A stretch of 64,000 bases of DNA. Origin: DUQX01 sp050948825 (GTDB taxonomy: Bacteria; Bacillota; Dethiobacteria; DTU022; UBA8154). A program made the translations under genes and the position numbers. Positions 14,857-24,157 of this stretch are shown here, in pieces; positions within the stretch are counted from its first letter, which is position 1; every line of letters starts with the position of its first letter. The notes below the pieces were generated by a model. That model saw only the letters and a program-made list of their open reading frames with translations, had not been told where the DNA came from and ran no database searches. The stretch spans positions 67,651 through 131,650 of the forward strand of contig JBMNEO010000010.1 of the NCBI GenBank assembly GCA_050948825.1, given 5' to 3'.

Positions 14857-17800
14857 ATGTTAAGCAAAGTACGCAGAGTATTTGTAGAAAAGCGAAAAGG
14901 ATACAATATTGAAGCCCGCAGCCTCTATGAAGAACTCAAAGAGTACCTGGGAATCAAAGGGCTGGAAGACGTGAGGGTTTTGAACCGCTACGATATTTCC
15001 GGCATTACGGATGAGGAGTATGCCAGGGCGCGGAATATTATTTTTTCCGAGCCGGCTGTGGATCTGGTTTACGACGAAGTATTTCCGGTAAACGAAGATG
15101 AAAGGGTATTTGCTTTAGAGTATCTCCCGGGTCAGTTTGACCAGCGCGCCGATTCAGCAGCCCAGTGCGTGCAGGTTCTTACCCAGAGGGAACGTCCGGA
15201 TATTCTATCCGCTAAAGTGATAATTCTCAAGGGTGATATTACCGACGAAGAATTGGAGAAGGTTAAGGGCTACTGCATCAACCCGATCGAGTGCCGGGAA
15301 GCCTCCCCGGATAAGCGGTCAAGTTTGGCAATGGAAACGGAAACCCCGGATGATGTGCAGATTCTTGAGGGTTTTAACGGGAAGACCCCGGCCGAATTAC
15401 AGGCTTTTTCAGATGATCTGGGCCTGGCTATGAGCTTTGATGACCTGGTGTTTTGCCAGGAATATTTCAGGGACAGGGAAAAAAGGGAACCCACTATAAC
15501 GGAGATCAAAGTGATCGATACCTACTGGTCCGATCACTGCCGTCACACTACCTTTTTAACAAAGATTGAAGACGTAAAAATCGAAAAGGGCCGCTACAGC
15601 GAGCCTATTGAGAAGGCTTACGGCGAATACCTTGCCTCCAGGAATCATGTCTATGGTAGCCAGGATAAAGATATCTGCCTGATGGATATCGCACTGATGG
15701 GGATGAAGGAGCTACGGAAAAAAGGTCTGCTGCAGGATCTGGACGAGTCCGACGAGATCAACGCCTGCAGTATCGTCGTTAATGCTGAAATAAACGGTAA
15801 AAACGAAGAATGGCTGGTCATGTTCAAGAACGAAACCCATAATCACCCTACAGAAATTGAGCCTTTCGGCGGTGCGGCTACCTGCCTGGGCGGTGCGATC
15901 AGGGATCCGCTCTCCGGCAGATCTTATGTTTATCAGGCGATGCGGGTGACCGGCTGCGCGGATCCCAGGGCAAAGTATGAGGATACCCTTCCCGGCAAGT
16001 TGCCCCAGAGGAGGATCACTACCCTGGCGGCAGCCGGGTATAGCTCCTACGGGAACCAGATCGGCCTGCCGGCCGGCCAGGTTGCGGAGATCTACGACCA
16101 GGGTTTTCTGGCCAAGAGAATGGAACTCGGTGCTGTAATCGGCGCTGCTCCCAGAGAAAATGTTGTGCGGGAAAAACCCGCCCCGGGCGATCTAATTCTG
16201 CTGGTGGGCGGGAGAACCGGCCGTGACGGCTGTGGGGGTGCCACCGGATCTTCCAAGGAGCATACGGTTGATTCGCTCTTCACCTGTGAAGCAGAAGTTC
16301 AAAAGGGTAACGCCCCAACAGAGAGAAATCTTCAGAGGCTCTTCAGAGAACCTGCGGTCAGCAGAATGATAAAAAAATGCAACGACTTCGGCGCCGGTGG
16401 CGTTTCGGTAGCTGTCGGCGAGCTGGCCGCCGGCCTGGATATAAACCTGGACGCTGTTCCTAAAAAATATGAGGGACTGGACGGGACGGAGCTGGCCATT
16501 TCAGAATCCCAGGAACGGATGGCTGTGGTAGTGGCGCCCGAGAACCTGGATGCCTTCTCCAGCGCTGCTGCCGGGGAAAACCTGGAGGTTACCCCCATTG
16601 CGAGAGTGACCGCAGGCCGCAGGCTGAAGATTTCCTGGCGAGGCAAGCCCATCGTGGATATCTCCAGGGATTTCCTTGATACTAATGGGGTTAAGCAAAA
16701 AATAAGGGTTGCGGCAGCTTCACCGGTTGAAGAAGAAAACTATTTCGGGTATCTTCCCGATGCGATAAAAAAGCGGCTGCCCGATCTGAAGGAAGCATGG
16801 CTGGCAAATCTAAAAGATCTAAACGTTTGTAGCCAGAAAGGATTGGTGGAAAGATTTGACAGCACCGTCGGCGCCTCTACAGTGCTGCTGCCTCTGGGAG
16901 GAAAGTACCAGACGACGCCTGCCGAAGGGATGGTTGCCAAGTTGCCGGTTCTTTCCGGCGATACCACCACAGCAACAATCATGACCTTTGGTTACAATCC
17001 TGCACTGGCCGGCTGGAGCCCCTTCCACGGCGCGTTCTATGCCGTCATTGAGGCTGTGACCAAAGCGGTAGCACTGGGGGGAGATTACCGCAGCCTGCGC
17101 CTTACCCTCCAGGAATATTTTGAAAAACTGGGCCAGGATCCATCCAGGTGGGGCAAACCCTTCAGCGCCCTGCTGGGAGCTTTTTATGCCCAGAAGAAGC
17201 TGGGCATCCCGGCTATCGGCGGAAAGGACAGTATGTCCGGCACTTTTATGGACCTGCATGTGCCGCCCACGCTCGTTGCTTTTGCGGTGGGCGTGGTTGA
17301 CGCGGAACGTGTCGTATCCGGGGAATTCAAGCGTCCGGGCAGCAAGGTTGTGCTGCTTCCCGTAACCAGGGATGAAAAAGCAATGCCCGATTTTAACAAG
17401 CTGGAGCGCAATTTTGCTAAAGTTGCCGAACTGATAAACTCGGGGGCAGTGCTTTCCTCCTGCAGCGTAAGGATCGGGGGGCTGGCGGCGGCGGTTTCCA
17501 AAATGGCCTTCGGTAACCGCATCGGAATGAGTTTTGCCTCTACCGTTGCTGATGGCGATCCGGCCTCCCTTTTTCGTGCCGACTATGGCTCCCTCATTTT
17601 AGAGCTGGATGGGCAAGCGGATCTGGAGGAGACTTTTGGTGATGTCGATTACCGCCTGCTCGGTTACACCGCGGAAAAGCCGGCAATCACCCTGCATGGT
17701 GTCGAGATCGGTCTTGAAGAAGCATGTGCGGCCTGGGACGAACCCCTGTCGGGGATCTTTCCAACTAAGGCGGCATCCCTTCCGGATGAGCCCCGGGAGA

Positions 17801-18645
17801 TAACATATACGGCAAGAAATAAGCAGAGGCCAAAAATCAAGAAGACCAGGCCGCTGGTGTTTATGCCCGTATTTCCGGGGACGAACTGCGAATATGATCT
17901 GGCCGGAGCTTTTCAGCGGGCAGGCGGGGATGTAGACGCACTGGTAATAAAAAATCTTACCCCGGCGGATGTGGATGAATCCATTCGTGAAATGGCCAGG
18001 AGAATCGAAAAGGCGCAGATCGTTGCAATTCCCGGTGGGTCTAGCGCCGGCGATGAGCCGGACGGTTCTGGAAAATTTATCGCCGTCATCTTCAGGAACC
18101 CCCTGATCAGTGAAGCGGTGATGAAACTCTTGAAGGAGCGGGACGGGCTGATGCTGGGTATCTGTAACGGCTTTCAGGCTCTGATCAAACTGGGCCTGGT
18201 TCCTTACGGGGAAATAGTCGAGAGGACTCCGGACAGCCCTGCCCTCACATTTAACCGTATTGGCCACCACATTTCCCGCCAGGTGCGCACGAAAGTGGTC
18301 TCCACCCTTTCCCCCTGGTTCAGCAACGTGGAAGCTGGGGCGGTCCATACCCTCGCCGTTTCTCATGGAGAAGGAAGGTTTGTGGCATCTGAGGCGTTGA
18401 TAAAAAAACTAATCCAAAACGGTCAGATTTGCACCCAGTATGTTGATTTTGACGGAAGGCCGAGCAGCGACATACATTTCAATCCCAACGGCTCGGATGA
18501 GGCGGTAGAGGGCATTACCAGCCCAGACGGGCGGGTGCTGGGCAAAATGGCCCATTCCGAAAGAATCGGTCGCTATGTTGCCGTCAATGTTCCCGGGGAA
18601 AAAGACCAGCGCATCTTTGAGGCTGGCATAAATTACTTCCGGTAG
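14857..18645 (+). CDS. purL: Phosphoribosylformylglycinamidine synthase, large single-chain form
   Basis: About 1262 residues: N-terminal domain, two PurM-like AIRS halves, and a C-terminal class I glutamine amidotransferase domain in one chain. The ATP/FGAR halves show TYWSDHCRHTTF and GAGGVSVAVGELAAGLD. The amidotransferase has PGGSSAGDEPDG, the nucleophile in GICNGFQALIKLG and the His/Glu pair in SHGEGRF. It performs step 4 of purine synthesis with ammonia from glutamine. This large clostridial form replaces the PurL/PurQ/PurS set found in Bacillus. The ATG 14857 follows GGGGGG at six bases; the frame is open 43 codons further but that part is not conserved-looking. Confidence 0.95.
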   Translation: MLSKVRRVFVEKRKGYNIEARSLYEELKEYLGIKGLEDVRVLNRYDISGITDEEYARARNIIFSEPAVDLVYDEVFPVNEDERVFALEYLPGQFDQRADSAAQCVQVLTQRERPDILSAKVIILKGDITDEELEKVKGYCINPIECREASPDKRSSLAMETETPDDVQILEGFNGKTPAELQAFSDDLGLAMSFDDLVFCQEYFRDREKREPTITEIKVIDTYWSDHCRHTTFLTKIEDVKIEKGRYSEPIEKAYGEYLASRNHVYGSQDKDICLMDIALMGMKELRKKGLLQDLDESDEINACSIVVNAEINGKNEEWLVMFKNETHNHPTEIEPFGGAATCLGGAIRDPLSGRSYVYQAMRVTGCADPRAKYEDTLPGKLPQRRITTLAAAGYSSYGNQIGLPAGQVAEIYDQGFLAKRMELGAVIGAAPRENVVREKPAPGDLILLVGGRTGRDGCGGATGSSKEHTVDSLFTCEAEVQKGNAPTERNLQRLFREPAVSRMIKKCNDFGAGGVSVAVGELAAGLDINLDAVPKKYEGLDGTELAISESQERMAVVVAPENLDAFSSAAAGENLEVTPIARVTAGRRLKISWRGKPIVDISRDFLDTNGVKQKIRVAAASPVEEENYFGYLPDAIKKRLPDLKEAWLANLKDLNVCSQKGLVERFDSTVGASTVLLPLGGKYQTTPAEGMVAKLPVLSGDTTTATIMTFGYNPALAGWSPFHGAFYAVIEAVTKAVALGGDYRSLRLTLQEYFEKLGQDPSRWGKPFSALLGAFYAQKKLGIPAIGGKDSMSGTFMDLHVPPTLVAFAVGVVDAERVVSGEFKRPGSKVVLLPVTRDEKAMPDFNKLERNFAKVAELINSGAVLSSCSVRIGGLAAAVSKMAFGNRIGMSFASTVADGDPASLFRADYGSLILELDGQADLEETFGDVDYRLLGYTAEKPAITLHGVEIGLEEACAAWDEPLSGIFPTKAASLPDEPREITYTARNKQRPKIKKTRPLVFMPVFPGTNCEYDLAGAFQRAGGDVDALVIKNLTPADVDESIREMARRIEKAQIVAIPGGSSAGDEPDGSGKFIAVIFRNPLISEAVMKLLKERDGLMLGICNGFQALIKLGLVPYGEIVERTPDSPALTFNRIGHHISRQVRTKVVSTLSPWFSNVEAGAVHTLAVSHGEGRFVASEALIKKLIQNGQICTQYVDFDGRPSSDIHFNPNGSDEAVEGITSPDGRVLGKMAHSERIGRYVAVNVPGEKDQRIFEAGINYFR

Positions 18646-18946
18646 GAATTGCTATTTCTCGTGCGTTTAGACGGCGTTTGCTCAAGCCTAAATCTTTTGC
18701 GGTTTACTGATTGTCATCTTTTTTCAAGCAGGCAATGGGCAACGTAAAATTTCTTCCGTTCATCCAGTGTCATTGATAATTCATCCTTTAGTTTTTTACT
18801 AGGTGACATTTTCCCTGAAATATTTCAAAGTGGCTTTTCAACAGATTAAACACACCTAATTTTCTGGAGCCTTGCAAAAAGGACCGGTTTGGGTTAAAAT
18901 AAAGAAGTAGTTTGTAGAATAATTAAGTGTTAAAATGGAGCCCTGC
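18646..18946. other. Gap between purL and tRNA-Ser(GGA)
   Basis: No gene seen. It contains the second copy of the motif CAGATTAAACACAC (18842-18855), about 100 bases before the tRNA, followed by TTGCAAAAAGGACC and TTAAAATAAAG, which may include the tRNA promoter. Confidence 0.4.
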
Positions 18947-19039
18947 GGAGAGATGGCTGAGTTGGACGAAGGCGCTCGCCTGGAAAGCGAGTAGACGGCG
19001 AACACCGTCTCGAGGGTTCGAATCCCTCTCTCTCCGCCA
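18947..19039 (+). tRNA. tRNA-Ser (anticodon GGA)
   Basis: Acceptor stem GGAGAGA/TCTCTCC with G discriminator and encoded CCA. The anticodon stem CTCGC/GCGAG encloses CTGGAAA, giving GGA (UCC/UCU codons). A long variable arm and GGTTCGAATCC T-arm complete a 93-nt class II tRNA. It is followed at once by the SRP RNA gene, the usual Firmicutes order. Confidence 0.96.
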
Positions 19040-19075
19040 TTTTTTTCTTTTCTCTTAATGTGATGCCAATAAATT

Positions 19076-19347
19076 TGGTCGTGCTAGATGGGGAGGTAGC
19101 GGTGCCCTGAACCTGCAACCCGCTAAAGCAGGATTGAATTCCTACCCCCGGCCCTTAGCTTTACAGGGTCTGCCTCCGGTAAGTGGTGAAGAAGCCCTGG
19201 TCCTGTGCGGCATAAGCCCATAAACCCCGTCAGGTCCGGGAGGAAGCAGCGGTAAGTGGTGACTTGTGGGTGCCACAGGGGCGCTGGGGCTGAGCAAACT
19301 GCCGGAGTTCCGCCTGGGGGGCGGGGTCAAAGGTAGGTGCACGACCA
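19076..19347 (+). ncRNA. ffs: Signal recognition particle RNA, long (Bacillus-type) form
   Basis: The ends TGGTCGTGC and GCACGACCA pair to close the molecule. Inside are the conserved Alu-domain GGGAGGTAGCGGTGCCCTG region and the Ffh-binding hairpin GTCAGGTCCGGGAGGAAGCAGC, all highly similar to the B. subtilis scRNA. The length of about 270 nt is that of the long form with an Alu domain. The RNA forms the SRP with Ffh for membrane protein targeting. Confidence 0.95.
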
Positions 19348-19381
19348 TTAATATTAAATTACTGTAAAGCAGTAAGAAACC

Positions 19382-19474
19382 GGGAACCAGAACACTTCAG
19401 AAATTCGTTTCAGCTACTAAGGTCGATTATTATGATTCATTATATGAAGAATAGAATATAGATTTCTGGTTCCC
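19382..19474. repeat. Widely spaced inverted repeat after ffs
   Basis: GGGAACCAGAA (19382-19392) is exactly complementary to TTCTGGTTCCC (19464-19474), and the match extends imperfectly for six more bases outward, with 71 bases between the arms. A tandem pair AAGTAAATGTTC follows near 19505-19540. No gene is present in this 335-base gap before dnaX. Confidence 0.55.
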
Positions 19475-19575
19475 TGGTTCCTGAATACACGAATACACAT
19501 ATATCAAGTAAATGTTCAATTACAAAGTAAATGTTCCATATATTCATATATATTAAGATTAAACATCGTTGTTTG

Positions 19576-19626
19576 AAAAACCGCCAAGCCAGGGCAGACG
19601 CCCTTCCGTGTCGCTGGCGGTTTTTT
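19576..19626 (+). terminator. Terminator between ffs and dnaX
   Basis: AAAAACCGCCA pairs with TGGCGGTTTTTT, the outer stem of a larger hairpin with an inner GGGC/GCCC stem; the right arm ends in six T. It separates the SRP RNA unit from dnaX. Confidence 0.75.
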
Positions 19627-19682
19627 AGAACAAAGTCGATTCATAGAGCGGGTACATCATATTAGGAAGCGGGGTTATTTCA

Positions 19683-21761
19683 TTGTCCTCCCAAAGCCCT
19701 GGAAATACAGCATACAAAGCACTGTACCGCAGCTGGCGGCCGCAGTTCTTCTCCGAAGTTGTGGGACAGGAGCATGTTGTCCGCACGCTGCAGAACGCCC
19801 TTGCAGCGGGGCGTGTAGCTCACGCTTACCTTTTTTGCGGCCTCAGGGGCACCGGGAAAACAACGATGGCCAAACTGCTGGCCAAGGCTCTCAACTGCCT
19901 GGAGGGGATTAACCCGGAGCCCTGTGGCAGATGCCGTTCCTGCCAGGAGGTCATGGACGGCCGTAATATGGATGTGCTGGAGATCGATGCTGCTTCCAAC
20001 CGCGGGATAGACGAGATTCGCGATCTGCGGGACAAGGCCCGCTATGCTGCAGCGCAGAACAGGTTCAAGGTTTATATCATAGATGAAGTGCACATGCTCA
20101 CTAATGAGGCGTTTAACGCCCTGCTAAAAATCCTCGAAGAGCCGCCGCCGGGTGTGGTTTTCATCCTGGCCACTACCGAAGTATACAAACTTCCCCTGAC
20201 GGTTGTTTCACGCTGCCAGCGTTTTGACTTTCATCTGCTGGAAGGTAAACAGGTTGTGGGGCGCCTCCAGGAGGTTGCCCGCGGGATGGATTTTACCGTC
20301 GGGGAGGAAACCCTCTATCTGCTGGCGCGCCAGGCAGAGGGATCGATGCGGGATGCGCTTGGCTTTCTGGAACAGTGCAAGGCTTATGGCGGTGAAAAGG
20401 TTAGCTACAGCGAAGCGCTGGAGATTCTCGGTCTTACCGCGCCGGAGGCAATCTACAATTTGTTACAGGCGGTTGTTGAAGGAGATAACCTTTCGGGGCT
20501 GGTTGCAATCGATGAGGTGGTGAGCAAGGGCAAGGATTTGCAGCGCTTTTTGCGGGAGATGACCCTGTACCTGCGCCGGCTGGTTCTACTTCAGTCCGGC
20601 AGCGATGAAGAAAAGACCCTTCATGATGTGCCCGGTTTAAAGCCCTACCTGCTCAGGCATAAGGATAAATTTAATGACTTCGTTTTACTGGAGATGCTTG
20701 AGATCCTGCAGGACCTCAGCGGCAAGCTCAGGAATTCGTCACAGCCTTCGTTTCTCCTGGAACTGGCTTTCTTGCGTCTGGTGCGGGCCTACCGCTTTCG
20801 CGATTATCTTTCTCCGGAGTCGCTTCTAAGCCGCCTGGAAGAGCTGGAAGAAAAGCTCCAAACAGCCGGTCTGGGAGGGCTAAATGCTGGAAGCGGAGTT
20901 GAAAAGCAGGTTTTGGGGAAAGAAAAGCCGGCTACCCGGTCCGAAAAGGTTGCTACTGCAATTAACGATTCTGTCCCCGATGAAACACTGCCGCCGGCCG
21001 CCGGAAAAGCACCGGCAGGAAAGGAAGCAGCTTCAGGATTGGGGAAGGCAGCAGCCCCGGAAGGGGACGCGGATCCCTTAAAAGGAAATGCTCATTCTTT
21101 TGCGAATGCTTATTCTCCTGCGGGCGGCTCCGGCAAAATTGAAATTAAGGAACCGGAACGGGAACCGGACCGAGAAGTTGATGTAGAACAGCTGAGAGAA
21201 ATATGGGATAATAAGCTGTTGCCGGAGATAAAAAAACAGCACAAGCATAATGTTTATGCCCTGCTGCAGGACGGCCGCCCTTTTTCCTGCAAAAAGGGAA
21301 TCTTTACCATCTGCTTGCCTCCGGGATATAGCTTTCATAAGGGAAGAATAGAATCAACCCGTAATAAAAAATATATAGAATCTATGCTGAAAAACCTGCT
21401 CGGTTATGCTGTGGATTTGAGGGTTATTATGCAGGAAATGCCTGGAGATAATGGCAACAAGTTTGGCCCGCAAGAAGAAATCATACATGAAGAAATCATA
21501 CATGAAGGAATTACACGAGAAGTAAATGCGGAAGAAAACACAGCAGGGAAAAACGCCCAACCGCTGAATGGCAGCGGCGTGGGCGGCGAGGCCGGGGGCG
21601 GGGCCGGGGGCGTCCAATCAAGCGGGGATAATGATAATTTTATCCGGGAGATGCTTGAGCTTTTCAATGGCAAGCTCATTGAAACTGGCGGGAATGAACT
21701 TAAATCCCGCGATTTCTGGTCCTTTAGTATTGATTCCGTACCTGAAGAAACGGATGAATAA
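19683..21761 (+). CDS. dnaX: DNA polymerase III subunit gamma/tau
   Basis: A 692-residue clamp-loader ATPase. The AAA+ core shows Walker A GLRGTGKTTMAKLL (about residues 52-65), a zinc module CGRCRSC, Walker B IDEVHML and the SRC motif in VVSRCQRF. The collar domain follows to about residue 370. A long Gly/Ala/Glu-rich linker (about 390-500) then leads to a C-terminal tau-like domain. It loads the sliding clamp and tethers polymerase at the fork. The start is TTG, with only a loose GGAAGCGGGG before it. A run of seven A at about 21229 could slip, but no evidence of programmed frameshifting was found. Confidence 0.95.
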   Translation: MSSQSPGNTAYKALYRSWRPQFFSEVVGQEHVVRTLQNALAAGRVAHAYLFCGLRGTGKTTMAKLLAKALNCLEGINPEPCGRCRSCQEVMDGRNMDVLEIDAASNRGIDEIRDLRDKARYAAAQNRFKVYIIDEVHMLTNEAFNALLKILEEPPPGVVFILATTEVYKLPLTVVSRCQRFDFHLLEGKQVVGRLQEVARGMDFTVGEETLYLLARQAEGSMRDALGFLEQCKAYGGEKVSYSEALEILGLTAPEAIYNLLQAVVEGDNLSGLVAIDEVVSKGKDLQRFLREMTLYLRRLVLLQSGSDEEKTLHDVPGLKPYLLRHKDKFNDFVLLEMLEILQDLSGKLRNSSQPSFLLELAFLRLVRAYRFRDYLSPESLLSRLEELEEKLQTAGLGGLNAGSGVEKQVLGKEKPATRSEKVATAINDSVPDETLPPAAGKAPAGKEAASGLGKAAAPEGDADPLKGNAHSFANAYSPAGGSGKIEIKEPEREPDREVDVEQLREIWDNKLLPEIKKQHKHNVYALLQDGRPFSCKKGIFTICLPPGYSFHKGRIESTRNKKYIESMLKNLLGYAVDLRVIMQEMPGDNGNKFGPQEEIIHEEIIHEGITREVNAEENTAGKNAQPLNGSGVGGEAGGGAGGVQSSGDNDNFIREMLELFNGKLIETGGNELKSRDFWSFSIDSVPEETDE

Positions 21762-21791
21762 GAACACCGGTGATGAAAGGAGATAGAAAAA

Positions 21792-22112
21792 ATGGCAAAC
21801 GGTAAAATGGGCAAGATGCTCAAACAGATGCAAAAAGTTCAGGCAGAAATGCTAAAGATGCAGGAAGACCTTGCTAAACGCACTGTAGAGTCTACCAGCG
21901 GGGGTGGAGCGGTGCGCGCCGTGGTCAGCGGTTCTAAGGAACTGGTTGAGCTACAGATTGATCCCGAGATCCTCAAGGACGAAGAGGCGGAGATGATCCA
22001 GGATCTTGTGATTAGCGCGGTTAACGAAGCTCTTCGCCAAGCCGATAAAATGGTCAACACAGAAATGCAGAAAATTGCCGGCATGCCGGGTCTGCCAAAA
22101 GATTTATTCTAA
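21792..22112 (+). CDS. YbaB/EbfC-family nucleoid-associated protein
   Basis: A 106-residue protein with the family start KMGKMLKQMQKVQAEMLKMQ (amphipathic helix), central GGGAVRAVVSG strand turn, and VISAVNEALRQADKM helix. The family forms dimers that bind DNA and lies between dnaX and recR in most bacteria, exactly as here. A strong GAAAGGAGA ribosome-binding site is present in the 30-base gap after dnaX. Confidence 0.95.
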   Translation: MANGKMGKMLKQMQKVQAEMLKMQEDLAKRTVESTSGGGAVRAVVSGSKELVELQIDPEILKDEEAEMIQDLVISAVNEALRQADKMVNTEMQKIAGMPGLPKDLF

Positions 22113-22144
22113 ACCGGCCATTTTTCAGGAAAGTTGGTAAATAT

Positions 22145-22741
22145 ATGCTTTTTTCTCCCTCAATTACAAGATTGGTTGAAGTTTTTCGACGCCTGCCTGG
22201 CATTGGGCCTAAAACGGCCCTGCGCCTGACTTTTTTTGTTTTAACGATGAAAAATGAAGAAGTGCAGGAGATGGCCCGTGCTTTAGTGGAAGCCAAGAAG
22301 CGGGTAAGGTATTGTAGCCGCTGCCGGAACCTTACTGAAGATGAGCTTTGCCCTGTCTGCAGGGACGAGCGTCGCGATAAAGCCCTGCTCTGTGTGGTTC
22401 AGGAACCGCGGGATATGATGGTTATTGAAAAAACGGGGCAGTTCAAAGGCAGGTATTTTATCCTTCACGGGGCTCTCTCCCCGGTGGAAGGGATCGGCCC
22501 CGACGAACTGATGATTCCGCAGCTCCTGCGGCTTATAAAGGATAAAAGGATCGAAGAGGTCGTTATCGCCACCAATCCCAACGTCGAGGGCGACGCCACG
22601 GCCTATTATATCGCCGGGGCCGCAAAGCCTCTGGGGATCAGGGTAACGCGCATCGGTTTCGGTCTTCCGGTGGGCGGGGATCTGGAATATGCCGACGAAC
22701 TGACAATGACCCGCGCCCTGGAGAGCAGAAGAGAGATGTAG
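22145..22741 (+). CDS. recR: Recombination mediator RecR
   Basis: 198 residues, standard length. Helix-hairpin-helix RLPGIGPKTALRL near the start, a C4 zinc finger CSRCRNLTEDELCPVC (residues about 57-72) and a Toprim domain (CVVQEPRDMMVIEKTG ... ATNPNVEGDATAYYI). RecR works with RecO/RecF in loading RecA at gaps and breaks. Third gene of the dnaX-ybaB-recR unit, 32 bases after ybaB. The bofA/yaaL genes that often follow in Bacillus are not found here. Confidence 0.96.
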   Translation: MLFSPSITRLVEVFRRLPGIGPKTALRLTFFVLTMKNEEVQEMARALVEAKKRVRYCSRCRNLTEDELCPVCRDERRDKALLCVVQEPRDMMVIEKTGQFKGRYFILHGALSPVEGIGPDELMIPQLLRLIKDKRIEEVVIATNPNVEGDATAYYIAGAAKPLGIRVTRIGFGLPVGGDLEYADELTMTRALESRREM

Positions 22742-22893
22742 GGGACGGTTCTTGACTTGCCTGTTAAAATATAGTATTAATTTGTAGTATATGGATAAAG
22801 ATAGCCAAATGGAGTGATTCAACAAATACAGAGAACTAAGGAAATACACTTCATTGAAGTTAAAGGAAACAGGGGATCTTTTAGGAGGATTAA

Positions 22894-23052
22894 TTGAATC
22901 TCGAGTATCGAGTAAGCAGGATTAAAAAAACTAAAGAGCAAGGGCAAGGGCAAGAACAAGAACCGTCCCTAGCTTGCCCGAACCTAGCTTGCCCGAAAAA
23001 GGCAAGAGCAAGAACCGTCCCCGACTTGCGCGTCCCCGACTTGCGCTACGTA
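22894..23052 (+). other. Possible small ORF after recR, read into repeat units
   Basis: TTG at 22894 has a perfect AGGAGG five bases before it and opens a frame of about 52 codons. The first 16 codons (NLEYRVSRIKKTKEQ) look like a real charged N-terminus; the rest is translation of the repeat copies (…EPSLACPN…). It could be the start of a yaaL-like small gene whose 3' part was replaced by repeats. This is inferred from the ribosome-binding site and position only. Confidence 0.3.
22942..23046. repeat. Repeat cluster with GCAAG/CTTGC arms
   Basis: Two to three units in which the constant AAGAACCGTCCC core is flanked by GGGCAAG or GGCAAGAGCAAG on one side and CTTGCCC or CTTGCGC on the other, so that the arms again pair. 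The stem differs completely from the GCGACA/TGTCGC type but the core is the same. A lone GGGGACGGTTCTTGACTTGCC at 22741-22761 begins at the recR stop. Confidence 0.8.
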
Positions 23053-23879
23053 TAGTTCATTACCAGCACCTCATCAATTCCCCCCCGCCTTTCGGCTTTT
23101 GAATTTATTGCCCTCTTGGCTGTAATTATTTCTATCCGGTAATCCCTGTAAAGGTTTTTTATAAAATCTGTAGCCGAGTTGGAGAGAAGGAACTTTATGC
23201 CCTTCTCGTTCAACTTGTCACATGCTTTTTTTAACCTTATTTGTTCATCCCGGTCAAATCCACCTTTTACATAACCGGTAAAGCTCGAGGTATCTGAAAC
23301 CGGGTAATAGGGAGGATCAAGGTAAACAAATGCCCCTTTCCCCGCTTCTTTTAAAACTTCCCCAAAATCCCTGCAGGTAAAAGTAACCCTGGCCTGACAA
23401 AAATAATTGCTCACTGCTTTTAAAGCTGTTTCGTTGACAATATTTGGGTTTTTGTAATTCCCAAAAGGTGTGTTAAATTCCCCGGACTTGTTAACCCTGA
23501 ATAATCCATTGTAGCAGGTCTTATTTAAATAAATAATCCTTGATGCTCTTTGGACTGGCGTAAGCTTACCATACTTATCCTTATTGCGGTCAAGCTCTCG
23601 TATCTTATAATAATAGTCTTTCTCGTTCCTATGTTGCTTCAGCTCCTCGATTAGCTCCTCAACGTTATCCTTTATAACCTTATAAAGGTTTATTAGCTCG
23701 CTGTTGATGTCATTAACAACTGCCTCTTCCGGTTGTAGCGCGAATAAAACTGCCCCGCCGCCGAGGAAAGGCTCGTAATAGATTGAGTAATCCGGGACGT
23801 ATTTTGTTATTTGGTCTATTACTTGTCGTTTTCCGCCGGCCCATTTTACTACAGGTGCCACCAATTTATTTATTACCAT
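23046..23879 (-). CDS. Orphan D12-class DNA adenine N6-methyltransferase (Dam-like)
   Basis: About 277 residues. The SAM-binding motif EPFLGGGAVLF follows the N-terminal KWAGGKRQVID, and the catalytic motif is DPPYYP, the order and spacing of M.DpnII/Dam-type enzymes, so GATC or a related site is likely. No restriction gene is adjacent, so this is a solitary methylase, possibly acting in regulation or protecting against an outside nuclease. It lies between recR and ywmB, flanked by repeats on its 3' side, a sign of insertion into a conserved block. The ATG 23879 has AAAGGGATG at correct spacing; an ATG six bases upstream touches that site. Confidence 0.9.
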   Translation of the reverse strand: MVINKLVAPVVKWAGGKRQVIDQITKYVPDYSIYYEPFLGGGAVLFALQPEEAVVNDINSELINLYKVIKDNVEELIEELKQHRNEKDYYYKIRELDRNKDKYGKLTPVQRASRIIYLNKTCYNGLFRVNKSGEFNTPFGNYKNPNIVNETALKAVSNYFCQARVTFTCRDFGEVLKEAGKGAFVYLDPPYYPVSDTSSFTGYVKGGFDRDEQIRLKKACDKLNEKGIKFLLSNSATDFIKNLYRDYRIEIITAKRAINSKAERRGGIDEVLVMNYT

Positions 23880-24035
23880 GATCATCCCTTTTTAATTCAT
23901 AAAAATTACTAGATTGTTTGTGTTTAAACCAATGTTTTGCGAAATCCTCGTCAACTCTTTTTGATACAGAGTTGTTAATTAATTCGACAAATATTGTATA
24001 AAACCTGCTAATAACACCAGGCGGATGAACATTGC

Positions 24036-24067
24036 GGGGTGAAACATTCCGATAAGCGCTTCACCCC
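24036..24067. repeat. GGGGTGAA hairpin upstream of ywmB
   Basis: GGGGTGAA pairs with TTCACCCC around a 16-base loop. The loop sequence ATTCCGATAAGCGCTTCACC is partly repeated at 24078-24096 (TATTTCGGAAAGCGCCTTAC). It lies in the leader between the divergent methylase and ywmB; no T-run follows, so an operator or leader structure is more likely than a terminator. Confidence 0.45.
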
Positions 24068-24157
24068 GGGTGGAACTATTTCGGAAAGCGCCTTACTGTG
24101 GGTATAAAGCATTTTCCTCCTGTCAATAATAGAATTAAAAAGGGAGGATGAAAAACC

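Noticed and set aside
21229..21240. Programmed frameshift in dnaX at a run of seven A
   Set aside because: No downstream stem or nearby -1 stop was identified and the full-length frame is complete; many Firmicutes dnaX genes make only one product.
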